Assembly: GCF_958298935.1 (NCBI RefSeq)
Contig: NC_084929.1
Coordinates: forward strand, 32,553,501-32,617,500
Length of the DNA: 64,000 nt
Source of the DNA: Phragmites australis
Taxonomy: Eukaryota; Streptophyta; Magnoliopsida; Poales; Poaceae
Direction: 5' to 3'
Both the position numbers and the translations under genes were made by a program. Position 1 is the stretch's first letter; each line of letters starts with the position of its first letter. Below are positions 33,481-45,555 of the stretch, piece by piece. The notes under the pieces were generated by a model. It worked only from the letters and a program-made list of their open reading frames with translations, did no database searches and was not told the DNA's origin.

Positions 33481-36426
33481 AAAACATGCATGGCCTCTGA
33501 ATGTGACTAAAGCCTAGAGCATCCAATCGCGTAGCCCTTCTTCGCCAACTTTTGATGCCCGGTGTGTGGATGCTTCCAAAGCTGTGACCTTTATTTAGTG
33601 TGCAATTGGCCTCGATCGCCCCTTTTCCTGTAATCCTATATATCCAGATAATCGAAAGCAGGCAACACATTTGGAAAAGAGGATAATTGTCCATCAGCTC
33701 TGCTAATTCCTTGGGAGCTAAGGTTTTGCTCGATGCATGCCTGCATGATCGATGTGCTCCATGATCCCATCACTTGTCTAGCTAGACATGCACGCACGCA
33801 TGCAAAGAAAACCCTATATATGCACACATGCCATGAACAATAATATAGCAGAGCCAGTGAGTTTATATATAGTCTATAGTCGATCCAGTACACTGCTCCA
33901 GAAGCATATACACATACTATACATACGGTTGCTCAGTCAGAATGAAGCAGCTAAAAGGATTGCAAAAGCAGGCCATCATTGTTGCTTTCCCCTGCTGACC
34001 TTTCCACAAAGCCGTTTTGATTCGCGGGGGATGGGAGGAGCTAGTAGCAGCGCGCGCCCAGGCCCGGCTAGCTTTACAACGTTTTGTTCTCGACTTCACT
34101 GGCCACACCCGCGCGCTTTTGCCAAAAGCCCTGCCCCGGTGTGGTCTCCAACGGATCCTGTGAATATCTTATGCGCGCGGCCTTTGTCATGTTGGGGTTT
34201 CTTTATCTCCTCTCGATCAGCTAGCTGCCTTTACGCGAGCCCTACACCTGCCGCGACCGGCCGGCATGGCTGGCATGCAGACTGTGCAGCGCAGGCGATG
34301 GGTATGGCGCTGGCTGCTGCTGTTGGGGTCACTACTGGCTCAGTGGAGTACTGCGATACTCGCAATTAGCTAGCGATCGTTGTTTACAACTAATGCATAC
34401 ACGTACCACGCACTTTACTGGGCCAAAGATGTGCGCCGCTGACGCAGGATGCCATTGATCTGGAGCATAGTGCGCTGAGCTGAAGCCTGAGAGTAGCAAG
34501 GAGGAGCCGTAGTCATCCCCTACCGAGCAAAATAAAAGCTTCACTCGATCAATAGAAGAGCGTAGCTACTCCTAATCAAGTCTATTAGAAGCAGCAAATC
34601 AAGGAGCGCATACGTGATTAGAAGCAGCAAATCAAGGAGCGCTACGTGATCCACGTTGGAACTGATGGATCTGAGCTCGATCGTGCGTGAGTGATTCTGT
34701 CTGTAATCCAAATCCGCGAGTCATGGAGATGTGCACCCCGGCCGACAGGTCCTGGAACCATCGTCGTTAGAGCACTAGATCGATGGAGCTGGCTCATGGT
34801 TTTGACTTGAGGACGATCGACTGGCCTACACAGGGCAGGGGGACTAACCATCATGCTAAGACGGAACGACGGCGTTTCATCGGGAACACTGCAGAGGCAT
34901 GCTTCGACATGTTCGTTATCTTGCAGTCATCGGCAGACCTCAGGTGCCCCTTGGTCGCTCCCCTCACTCCTCGATCAGTCCCCAAATTTGGCAAATAGTC
35001 ATCCAGAGTAGAATTTTTTTAATGCACCGGGTAGGATGCAATTTTTTTCAGAACTGCGGATGAGCCCCCAGTTTCATATATCTGAATTATCACTTTCGAG
35101 ATGAGTAGATCATTTGGTGTCCAAAAATCGCCAGATTTTTCCTCAAGTCTAAGACACTACGTAAGCTTGAAAGTTCAGCTGGCTGGTAATGCTCTGTTTT
35201 TTCAATGTTTTAGCCTTTATGAGCTGAATTGAACTGGTTGCTATACTTAATGCCATGCTTATTCGACACATTTTTGGGCCCATCAGTATTTTATTTTCTA
35301 GCTAGGTCAGAATGTGGGCACTTTAGTTGAGCCGGATTTTGGTCATCGAATCAAACTGTCAACTGCACGCATTTGGATATTTTGTCAATTGCATCTTATT
35401 ATGTTCGCCTTTTGTATCGATGGAAACACCATCTAAAGGCGAAACATGAAGAAAGCTGGGAACCCGGTGCATTCGCCTTTATCGATTAACTAACATTCTT
35501 GCCACTGCAAGTGGTTATTTAAATGCATAAATTTAGCACGGCCACCCAACACGAAGATAAAAACAGAGAGTGACTGCGTTCTTGGTTGTCATCGGCATCC
35601 GGTTTTATCCGATCTCTTATCTTGCAAGATGCATTATATTGACTTAGTTTTATTTTTTCCTGCGCTTCCATTTTCTTAATTTCATTTTCTCCCACACATA
35701 TTTCTCTCAGAAGATTAGCTAACTCCGCCTACCAGTACCAAGTGTACAACTTCCTCAGTTCATAAGGTGCACACGTATTTCAAAATTCAACTTGCATACA
35801 GTTTGACCAACAATTAAGCTGACCAATAATGATTTTAATGATGCAAAAGTGGTACCACTATATTCATATTTTAATGTACATTTCTATTGTTTATGATTTT
35901 GTAGCTATTAATATTATATTATAAGAGATATTTATGGTCAAAATTTAACTTAAAAGACCGTACAAGTCAAAACAGATCAGATGGATAGAGAGATTACTAG
36001 TGGTAACACTGCAAGACAGCATGAGAAGGAATATTGTTGATCGTGAAATAGATTGTTTTAGGGTATAAACCTTTTATGGACCTCACCTGAAAGGAAAGGC
36101 AAAGAAAAAAAGCAGGGACGAGGTACATATTCCACAGTGAGATAACACACTCACTCACGCACTCCGCATTGTGCGCGCAACAGCCACTAGCCCTCCCGTT
36201 TCGTGCGCCCCGCATCACGCTTCCAGGGAATCCACGACGGCCACCGAAATCCCCAGTCCCGGAAGGAAAAGCGAGCCGGGCGATGCGATGCATGGCCACA
36301 CTCCACACTCCCATTTCCATCCATGCCAGTCTGCCTCGTTCGGCTGCACCCCCAACCCAAACGCCGTCACGCCCCAACGCAACGCCGTCCGCCCGCCCGC
36401 CCAATTCTGCCTCGCGAGAAATTCTG
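33481..36426. other. intergenic, no gene called
   Basis: 33788-34369 is open on the plus strand for 193 codons but has no recognisable domain. A 33-bp tandem duplication (ATTAGAAGCAGCAAATCAAG...) is at 34584-34648. 35750-35995 begins CTTCCTCAGTTCATAAGG and ends with a roughly inverted GATCAGATGGATAGAGAG, resembling a Stowaway-like MITE, but the ends are weak. 36120-36420 is GC-rich and could be a promoter or leader. No TATA-to-ATG arrangement convinces me. Confidence 0.4.
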
Positions 36427-36805
36427 CTACATAAATCAGTTTATGTAACTAACTAACAAAAAGTATTATGTTAGAAGTTGTAAATATTTCAATAAAAATA
36501 AGATAATATAGAGCATGCTATCATCTACTATCTTATAAATTTTGAGCTCAGATAACAACTTGTATAAGGAGAGAAAAAAGAGAAATTTCATCTGTGAGTA
36601 GTTTAGGTATGAATCATTGAATTTTCTCTTCTTCCTTTTTCTTCCCATACAAATTATTGTTTGAATTTAAATTTCAAGAGATGATAGATGATAGTAGTTC
36701 TACGCTATCATATTTTTATTAGAATTTTTTACAACTCTTCCTATAGAGTTTTGATTGATCGATTATACAAATTGATTTGTGTAACGATTACATTACACAG
36801 TATAA
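36427..36805. mobile_element. MITE with long imperfect inverted repeats
   Basis: The left arm contains ACATAAATCAGTTTATGTAAC, less one base, then GAAGTTGTAAATATTTC and GCTATCATCTACTATC. The right arm, reverse complemented, contains ACACAAATCAATTTGTATA, then AGAGTTGTAAAAAATTC and ACTATCATCTATCATC. The arms pair over most of the 380 bp and the element is AT-rich with no coding capacity. The target duplication cannot be set with confidence, so the superfamily is open. Confidence 0.6.
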
Positions 36806-39486
36806 ATTTTCCAGCTCCTCGTCCCGATGGAATCCGATTCCGTGCGTGCATCCCGACCGTCCCTTTTCCCCTGTGCGCCCGGATACGAATCGGCCCGCGC
36901 GATCAGATAAGGAGGAGGACGCGTGCCCGGCGCAAGCGTACGCTCACGGTGCTGACACAAGAATATACCGTGGCTGCTCCGGGCGAACGCTCAGGCTCGG
37001 CCTCGGCGTGCGTCCAGCGGCAGATGCGCCGTGAGGGTGGACCGGCGGACCGCTTTGTGGGTGGAGGGCGGCGGGGTGGGGAATCTGGATCTTTTTTGTG
37101 GCTGGGGCGGGGCGCCGGCGCGGGCTCGCCTCCCCCGTCCACGTCGGCGATCTTCGGTCCTGTGGATAAATAGGCGACGATCCATGGACGAAGAGCTGTC
37201 GAAGAAATAGGCGACGATCCATGGACGCGAGAAATATTCTCCAGGCAACTTGTTACACGGATAAGAAGTGCTGGCGAGCGACCTCAGGTCGGTATGGAAT
37301 TTTAGCACAGCAATTGAGCCTCTTCGAACCACTCCCATATTTATCAAGTGTGTGCTTTCCGTAATATTTTACCACGATTTCCTAGAGGTAAACTGTTTGT
37401 CAAGCTTACTTGACCCTAATATTTTCTGGTCATACAGTGGTCAGTACCCTTGGTTATGAAAAAAAAAATGTTTGAAGGAGGGGCAGAATGTTGACAGGGA
37501 TTCGCAAACAAAAAGTATTTTGGGTGCCTGCTAATTCCCGTGAAAGGCTAATTTTGTGCATTAGCAGCGTCAGATACGATTTTGGAGGGGTTCACATCAT
37601 GCATTCGCGTGTGTTGCACTTACCTATCTGGTCTTTTGTTTCTTGTTGTTCTTTCTTTTTTGGTCATCCTCAAAATAACTAAGTTTAAACAGTCAATGAT
37701 AACATGACACATGTAGAGATCTTCAGAAAAGAAAGACATCTCTGTGGAATGCTGGCAATTATCAGGAGAGACAAAGAGAGAAACAATCGATGTGTATGAT
37801 CGTCTACGTAAACCATATCATTGCTGCCTCAACCAAAGGGTGTAAAAAATCATTATTTAGGCCTACTTTTGGAGATCACAAGCAGAATATGATACGAGGA
37901 GAAGGTTTATGGACTACGCATAACGCAAGCTCCCTAGACAATATATTGAACTAACAAGAGACAAACATATTCCTCTGCATAATAATTAACGGATAATAAC
38001 AGAGCGCTCATTAGAAGGGAAACTCTGCATAATATCCGTTACAAAAAAACCCCAAAAATTCCAGATGAACAGTTTGGGGGGGGGGGGGGGGGGGATTCTT
38101 GATGATCACGACGTATTGGCCCTTTTTCAACTGAGGAAATTGTTCTTTCAGATTTTTGGTCTTGTTCGCAACAGGCACCTGAGAAGAGAAAGCTGAGTTC
38201 CCACCTTATGCTGCTTTATGTGGTTAACCATTTAGATTAGGAAGAAGATGCATAGCAACTTGTTATTGAGCAATTATTTTAAAAAAGGCTGCTATATCAG
38301 CTAAATCTTACAAATAAGTATCCTGAGATTTTTCATCATACTAAATGACGAAAAAAAGTATAAGTAATATTTTCACAAATTAAATGTCAATAACAAAACT
38401 TCGCAAATTAATAGCAATTTGTAAGTTGCTTTATTGCTTTGTGAAGAATAAATCAGTTTTTGGCCGATGGATTAGTTTTAAAATGCTTATGTGTGTGTGC
38501 GACTGTGAGACAAATCTAAACTTGTGTTTATTTAAAAAGATTAAAAAAACTGAATTTTTAACTTCTCTTTCCTGCTACTATAAAAGTAAGAAAGTGCTTT
38601 TACCATCTTGTTTAGAAAAAGTGTAACTTATACTTCAGAAATAAAATTACCTACAAATCGACACACTATTTTTATATCTCCTAATTGGTTCAATTTTGAA
38701 AGTTTGATTAACACTATCCCCAGCCACACAAGAGTGTCATTTTGCCATAAAAAGGTGTCATTTTGAGTTAGTTTGCGACCAACACATTTAAACTTTGACC
38801 ATCAATATCTTTTAAACATTTTAATTAAACTTTTGAAAATGATATGTCTACATCTGTCTTAGAAATAGTTTTTTAATACTATAACTTTCCTATATTTTGC
38901 GCATATTTTATACTAGTAATTAGTGGCTAAGTAGTGTTTTTTTACTATGTCGACGTCTAAAAAATATTTTTTATGACTGGAGAGAGCATTATATATATAC
39001 ATTCATCAATTTCTACTATATAAAATATGAGTTGGTTCCGGTATCATATCTTCTCATTACTCTCATCTCATCTAATAAAAATCCCTAAAATTCAAATAAT
39101 TTACTCACTTGTGCCATACATCCTCGTCCCCCAGCTCCAAGCCTCGTTACTGGCTACGGATATAAGATCTGCTTTAGTATTGAAAAAAAAAAATAGAAGA
39201 GAAATTAGCAGATAATCTCCTTATTTTTTAGATCTTATCTGAAATCAAACTACGATATCATTCCTGACGTATTTATTCGGCAGTGCTTTTATGACGCATC
39301 TACATATTCATACCTTAAGTTTATGTTTGATGTTGTCGTGTTCAATATTTATGTTTTTATTGCAATGCATAGACACTTAGCTAATAAGTACGTAGATAGG
39401 TACAAGTATGGAACAGTGCAAAGGAAGGCTGCTGGGAGATCAAATGGTGCTTTGCCTGATGAGCTAGCAAAAGCATGCGCTGCCGC
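36806..39486. other. intergenic; poly-G tract and short duplication
   Basis: 36,820-37,165 is GC-rich with open frames on both strands but no domain. The 23-bp AAATAGGCGACGATCCATGG... block occurs at 37168 and again at 37205. A run of 19 G bases lies at 38076-38094. From 38,240 on the DNA is AT-rich. 39,323-39,577 is open for 84 codons and includes QRKAAGRSNGALPDELAKAC, which I cannot assign. No gene is supported. Confidence 0.45.
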
Positions 39487-42400
39487 CAGGGTTTACAAAA
39501 CTGTTGAAAACAGCTCGATATTCGTGAAAATCGGTCAACTCGATCTGCACCGTATTTTGAATTCGACTGGTTTTTGAATTTGAATTGAAAAAATTCAAAA
39601 AAATCACAAAAAAATCTAAAAATACTAGAGATAATTCTAAGACATTCGATGAATTTTTTTTTTCAAAAATAATGTCATGGAGAGGAAGTTTGAAAAAAAA
39701 AGAAAAATACTGAAATGGGATGTATGAACATGATGATTTGGCCCATCATGTTGAGAAAAAGTTTAACATGCAAACATATATTTTTTGTGTATGACGTATA
39801 TTAAGAGGATCTTTAAAATTTGTTTCACTTCATTTAGAGTTTTATTAGTTTCTCCATGATTTTTACAAAATTCACGAACATAAAGTGAACATGTTAAGAA
39901 ACAACTGTAACTAACTTTTTCATGTCTACTATTATTTTTTCTACATAAAGCATAGTATAAGTAAACTAATAAAAGTGGTTTCACTAATTTTGGAGGTGTG
40001 ATGAGTGAGTTATGAGTTAATTTAGTTGCAACACATTTACGCAAATCATGCATGTTATAATAACTATTTTATGAGTTCATGTACTTTTAAAAGATATAGG
40101 ATCATGTAAGAAGACTAGCAAAATTAGTTTCATGATTTTGGATTAGCAAAGAATTAACTATGCATTTAACTAGGTTTATCAAATACATTTTCTCATAGAA
40201 AATATACAACTTTTTATGAGTATAAATACGTTTATCATGTAAATCATGTTACAAGAAAAAAAACAAATTTTGTTTCACTTTATTTTAAGCTTAAATGTAT
40301 TAGTTATCGATTTTACAAGATTGAACTTTTTTTGTTATTTTTCTTGAATTTCACTAAAATTCAAGAAAACCGAGCAGTTTTTGAGAAAACCGAGCTATTT
40401 TCGTAGGAAATTGAGCAGTTTTTGTTTGAATTCGGTCGGTTACCAAATATCGATTCAGCAGAACGGTTACCGAGCTCCAGCGGTTACCAAAAATTCGCGA
40501 TAACCACAATAACCGCTCAAAATTTCAATAAAATTCGGACAAAATTCGTTTAATAAAATTTAAAATTTGGGAAAAAAAATTCGTGAAATTGACCTCTCGA
40601 TAACCAATCAAATTGGACCGGTTACCGAGCGGTTTTTGCGATAAACCGAGCGGTTTGCGCGATAACCGAGCTGCGAATAACTGACCGATTTGCAACGAAA
40701 ACCGATCAATTTTGAGCGATTATCGAGCGGTATGGATGCGTTATCAATAATTCTGTAGGAAAATCATAAAAACACAAAAAATCACCAAAAAATCAGGGGA
40801 AAATAGTATAATACCATGATATGTTTTATAACATCAGAAAAAAAATTTAGCATGACCTTTGCTATATTTTGGAAGTTTCTAAGACAACAAATAGATACTA
40901 ATAGCAATACGAGCATGAATATATAATTGTTTCATCGAATACATACGTAGATTACATATGCAGTGCCTCAAATTAATTAATATATATCAAATTGTCCATA
41001 GTAAAACTAAAAACGCAATCACATGCTATCCATCAGTACTTACCAAAGTGATGGTCGATGCTTAAAATGTAGTTTGCATAGTATCCACGCCACGTGCAAC
41101 CTACGAGATGGGAAAAATTAGTATAATACTATGGTATGAAAATAAAGTAGTTGCAAAAAGTAATTTTTCATCACATTTAGAACCACCAGCTTGGGGGTGA
41201 TTAAATTCAGCTATATTGTACTCCTCGGTGGACATGAGCATTATCCGTCGTGTATATAGCAACTCTACCTTAAACTCTGTCCAAGTTTGCCCCGTCCATG
41301 CAGAAGTGATTGACCATTGTCCTTGCAAAATGGCATAAAACTCAGAGTCTTGCCACTCATAAACCCACTAAATAGGAGGCTCTGACTGAGCATCGGGGAC
41401 AGGATAGTGGTACGGATACGATCCAGAACTACTCTCCATGCCATAACTGCTGGAATAACTTCCACTATCTTGTGGTCCATCATGACCACCCTGTATGATA
41501 TGCCTTTGTGAGGATGGGGCACCGTGGTCCTGATCTTGTATGGCATGCGAAAACTGACTCTCACCAGTGAATTGCACGGGAGGAACGACAGAGGATGGGC
41601 ATGGAGGAACATCGCCGCCCTGACCATCATCGTCACCACTATCTGTCTTTGAACTGCTGGAGCTCACTAGATGTCATCCATTGCATGAACCTATCCTTTC
41701 GGCGTAGAAAACTATCAAGAAATAGGTAGTTTGTGCCAAATCTTGTGGCATTCCACCTCATCAACTCTCCACCAATCGCGACCTTCATCATTTCATGTAG
41801 TTTTGAATGATTGTACAATCATTGCGATATGGACCTTGCACTTTGGATGACCATGTCGTGTTCTCTAAAATCACCAACTGATTTCAACATTAAATTTATC
41901 GTATGCGCCACACAAGGCTGCCATGCGATAGCAGGATATTCCCTTCTAAGAACCTGACATGCCTTCTTGTAGTTGGACCCGTTATCAGGTCGGTAACCGA
42001 GCGAATCAACAACTACATCTTCCTAATCGACTACAGAACGAACTGCCGCCCTTGTAACACCGATTACCGACCATATTACACGAAAAAGCGCTACTAAACG
42101 GTCGATAACCGAGCGCATCACGCACTGCATCGTCGGAATCGACCGCACACATCCCGTACCGACCCCATAGCCACGGTTACTGATCGAAAAACACGAGAAA
42201 TCGCAGAGGATAGAGCGGTTACCGAGCCACCTTCGTCGGTTACCGATCTGCGTCACGGAGTCCGCGCAGCTCGTCGAAGTCGGTCGGTAACCGCTGCGAT
42301 GCGGTCGGTTATCGAGCCCAGGAGCTCGATAATCGCTGCTCCGACGCCGGATTCACGCAGGACAGCGGCGAATTTGGTCGGGCGGGTGACGAAGCTGCTG

Positions 42401-42775
42401 TTTCGGCTGTGAAGAGGAGCGTGGGGAATTTCTATTGTGCACAGCGCTCACCACACCGCCGGCATCCTTATCCCTTCCATGTGGGCCGAAACGGGCCACA
42501 AATTACTGTGCATTCGGCCCATATCAGTCTTTTGCACATGTCGGCCCATTTAACCGAGTTACGCACTTTGATCACCAATTTGGTGCTGCAAACGACATTT
42601 GTTTTGAATTTTGTTTACACAGATACTCTTAGAATTCGCTCTAGTTTTTTATGAATTTTTTTTTGGATTTTTTGAATTTTTTTAAAATCAGTTTGAATTT
42701 TTGAATTCAATTCGGTTACCGCTCGAACTTTGAAATTGAGCCGGACCGAGATGCCCGGTAGAATTTTCGAACCTG
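39487..42775 (-). mobile_element. hAT-type transposon relic
   Basis: The proposed ends are CAGGGTTTACAAAACTG at 39487 and, reverse complemented from 42775, CAGGTTCGAAAATTCTACC. Further in, both sides share TTGAATTTGAATT / TTGAATTCAATTC and runs of AAAAAATTCAAAAA. Subterminal regions (40390-40750 and 41985-42330) are packed with GGTTACCGAGCGGT variants. Transposase remains lie on the minus strand. No 8-bp target duplication is visible at these ends, so the borders are tentative. An autonomous hAT would encode the full BED-dimerisation transposase; here the middle is deleted. Confidence 0.65.
41101..41989 (-). pseudogene. hAT transposase remnant
   Basis: From 41989 leftward: DNGSNYKKACQVLRREYP, AWQPCVAHTINLMLKSVGDF, a TGA at 41821-41819 where relatives have Trp, then LYNHSKLHEMMKVAIGGEL, RWNATRFGTNYLFLDSFLRR and FMQWM. 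This is the DUF659-to-core region of plant hAT transposases. After a deletion, the tail (about 41667-41230) is low-complexity: GDVPPCPSSVVPPVQFTGE, SYSSSYGMESSSGSYPYHYP, a TAG near 41370, then YEWQDSEFYAILQGQWS. The tail is typical of the disordered C-terminal extension in grass copies. Start, zinc finger and dimerisation domain are missing, so it is dead. Confidence 0.8.
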
Positions 42776-43040
42776 GTCTCAACACATTATCTTCTCTTTT
42801 TTAAGAGCTAGCCGATCCATAATATCTCGCTCCCAGATGTCCAAAGAAGTGATACGAACTTGTGTGTCCCAAAACTCCCAATGTGAGCATCGTGTGTGAC
42901 AGATTGTGTGTAGTCCCTGCGTCGGACCTATCCTTTTGGTACCACAGCAGAATTGGCATGTAGAGATAACTTTTTTATATGGTAGGTCCGTTTTCCTCTT
43001 GTCTCTAGATAAACTTGACGCTACGCAGTGCCTAAATAAA
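42776..43040. other. no gene seen
   Basis: Short mixed interval between the hAT relic and the 117-bp duplication. No repeats or coding sequence are recognised. Confidence 0.4.
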
Positions 43041-43273
43041 CATAGAGATATTTTCTGTTATGAGTAGAACTCAAGACAAATATTCACTTAGACAGGTCCT
43101 ACTAATCATCTTATCCTCACAGTACAACTTGCTTTTACTTAGAATATTATTTTTAAACATAGAGATATTTTCTGTTATGAGTAGAACTCAAGACAAATAT
43201 TCACTTAGACAGGTCCTACTAATCATCTCATCCTCACAGTACAACTTGCTTTTACTTAGAATATTATTTTTAA
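43041..43273. repeat. 117-bp tandem duplication
   Basis: Copy 1 is 43041-43157 and copy 2 is 43158-43273. They differ at one base that I can see (T at 43112, C at 43229). The near identity means a recent event compared with the surrounding decayed repeats. Since 117 is 39 codons, the plus-strand frame at 43060-43338 stays open and repeats a 39-residue hydrophobic segment, most likely by chance. Confidence 0.93.
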
Positions 43274-43309
43274 GAGTATTTTATAAGATGTCTCAAACGT
43301 CTAAAATAT

Positions 43310-44113
43310 TATCTTTAGAGAAAGAAAGCATCAAATAATGTCTCTACAATATATAGTCTATCGACGATTCATAAATCGTCGATCTAATAAACTTGTTGAA
43401 AAATAGAGATAATTTAAGTAGACGAATCGTAAGGGAAACACATATGTGTTTTTAGATAAGTTTGGGCCTTCCTGAGGATAATAATTTTATATCATGTTTG
43501 TCTTGTATTGATGTAAGCCTACTACAGTGGGGTGTAGCTAGCTTAGTTGGATATAAAACTAGTCGGTGACTTATTCTTTGGCTTCTGTTTGTTTGTATGG
43601 GTTTATGTAACTCGTATCGCTTGAGACGATTTGTTCTAGCTTGTCCTCCGCAGGGCCTCTTAGCTCTGTATACGTATGGGGTGTCATACGTTATCTGTCC
43701 TATTCTTGAAGATAAATCTTTCCAGTTATGGAGTGCCTTGACTACCTATGAGTAATTTTTTCTTCCAGAGATCCTCTTCCCAGAGATAAAGATATGCTCC
43801 GAGGATTACAAGACACCCTGGGGTATTCGAATATGATAACTATCCATTATCCATTGTCACAGTCAATTTCAAAATATCACAACAAACCTCTACATCATTT
43901 TTGCATTGAAAATTTATAAAATGCCTTGAAGAATACCTCTACTGTCCATTCGACATAATCTGTATCCGCAATGTTTGAAATAATGTCTCTGCGCTTTAAG
44001 ACACCTTCTAAAGTGCCACAACAAATGTCTCTAAAATATAATATGTAATTTATAGAGGCAAGTTAGAAAATGTCTATAGCAAAGTGCCTCTATAGATGAT
44101 TTTTGTTGTAGTA
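43310..44113 (+). mobile_element. CACTA-type remnant, right end
   Basis: The right end reads TTTTTGTTGTAGTA at 44100-44113 (reverse complement TACTACAACAAAAA). Subterminal words ATGTCTCT and GTGCCTCTATAG occur at 43339, 43985, 44027 and 44084. The left end was not found. A Tat solo LTR (43359-43859) is inserted in it. Confidence 0.5.
43359..43859 (-). mobile_element. solo LTR of Tat-like family
   Basis: On the minus strand it begins TGACAATGGATAATGG and ends AATCGTCGATA, 501 bp. It matches the LTR at 8410-8898 over its length. Flanks are TAGTC (43354-43358) and CAGTC (43860-43864), a target duplication with one change. No polypurine tract or primer-binding site adjoins, so it is a solo LTR. 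Confidence 0.85.
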
Positions 44114-45555
44114 TGAATTTTATTGTGTAACTTGTATCAGTCCCTAAATCAATAGCTGATATGCACATTTCCAACAGCATATGTATCGTAGCCATACATC
44201 AAATACATTATTTGGAATAGAGTCTTACATAAGGCATACAACATAAAGTTCATATATAGCTTAGAAGCTTAAATATTAGAGTTCTTCAACACAGCGGGAA
44301 CGTAACAGATAAACACAAGCCCTGTAGGCAACTTGGATACGGATGGAACCTTAATATTTTATTCTTCATCGTCAATATCGTCATAGTTGTTCTCCGGTTC
44401 TTCATATGAATTCAACAAAGTAAGAGTGAGCATATAAGATACTCAGTAAGTTCTAGTTTAAGGGGTAAATATATGCATAAGGACAGAGAAAGGATGAGGC
44501 TATAGATCTTTAGGTTTTGGTGAAAAGCCAGTTTTGATTCAGGAGTTTGGTTTTCAAAGCCTAAGTTGAAGCAATTGAGGAAGTAGTGTTAAGATTATGA
44601 GGTTGTTGGTCCTGGAGGAGATTTATCAATCCCGTCAGTTCCCAAGTTTTATAGTTGGTGGATATCCAGTCCTCTCCAATCCACGGCACATAGCTTGCAC
44701 ATCCAAATCACAAGCATATAGTTTACTCACATATCAAGAAGGTACACACATCATAGAGCTAATCATTGTGACCGAACTATAGTATGTCCTTATCTGTGGA
44801 CATGGCTAGCCGGATAGGTTTATACTCTGTAGAGGATGCACACCTTATCCACAAGATATGTATAGATTCTAATCTTAGCAACTAGCGGAGTACAGACTTC
44901 AATCTTAGCAATTAGCGGAGCTGGCGTAACGAGACACCACATCCTCCCAACATCGCCACAATATCCACCCACGTGACATACAACCAGGGGCTCATGTGTA
45001 AACATGGTTCACTTAGAGTCTCCTAGCTGGATCAAGGGCGTCACACATAATGTCTGAGTCTTCTCTCGGCTCCCGTTGCCACTATTAGCCTACGAGTGGG
45101 TATCGAGCTAAGCCGGAGGGGTTGGATTAAGTTCTACCACATAAAGTATCTGTGGTTGTACGATTGATACTAGATAGTATGTCACAATGAACTTGTCCTT
45201 ATACGACCGATGCAACTGTCTCCCATAAAAAATGCCACACATACGAACCTTGCTCCTAAGGCAATCCCACACCCGTGGGGTATCTTACTCACCCTCATCA
45301 AATCAAACTTTAGAGTTTCATTATCATCGCTACTTTTAATACTCTCACACCACCAAGCACAAACATCATTTCACACTTTTCGCAATAACATGATTGACAC
45401 AAGTAATTATCATGATTCGTCATTTATGTGTGGCAATCCTAAGCATACTAGTAGTCACAACAATCATCCAAACAATCATATTGTTGATGTTGGGGACCTT
45501 CTATTGTTTCAACAGAATTTAGGTAAATCAATTCATGGCATGTCATATACAAGCG

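Noticed and set aside
33788..34369. A 193-codon plus-strand frame as a gene
   Set aside because: No recognisable motif, uneven composition, no splice or promoter signals that agree with it.
43060..43338. A small repeated hydrophobic peptide gene
   Set aside because: It stays open because a 117-bp duplication is a multiple of three. No upstream signals or homologue recognised.
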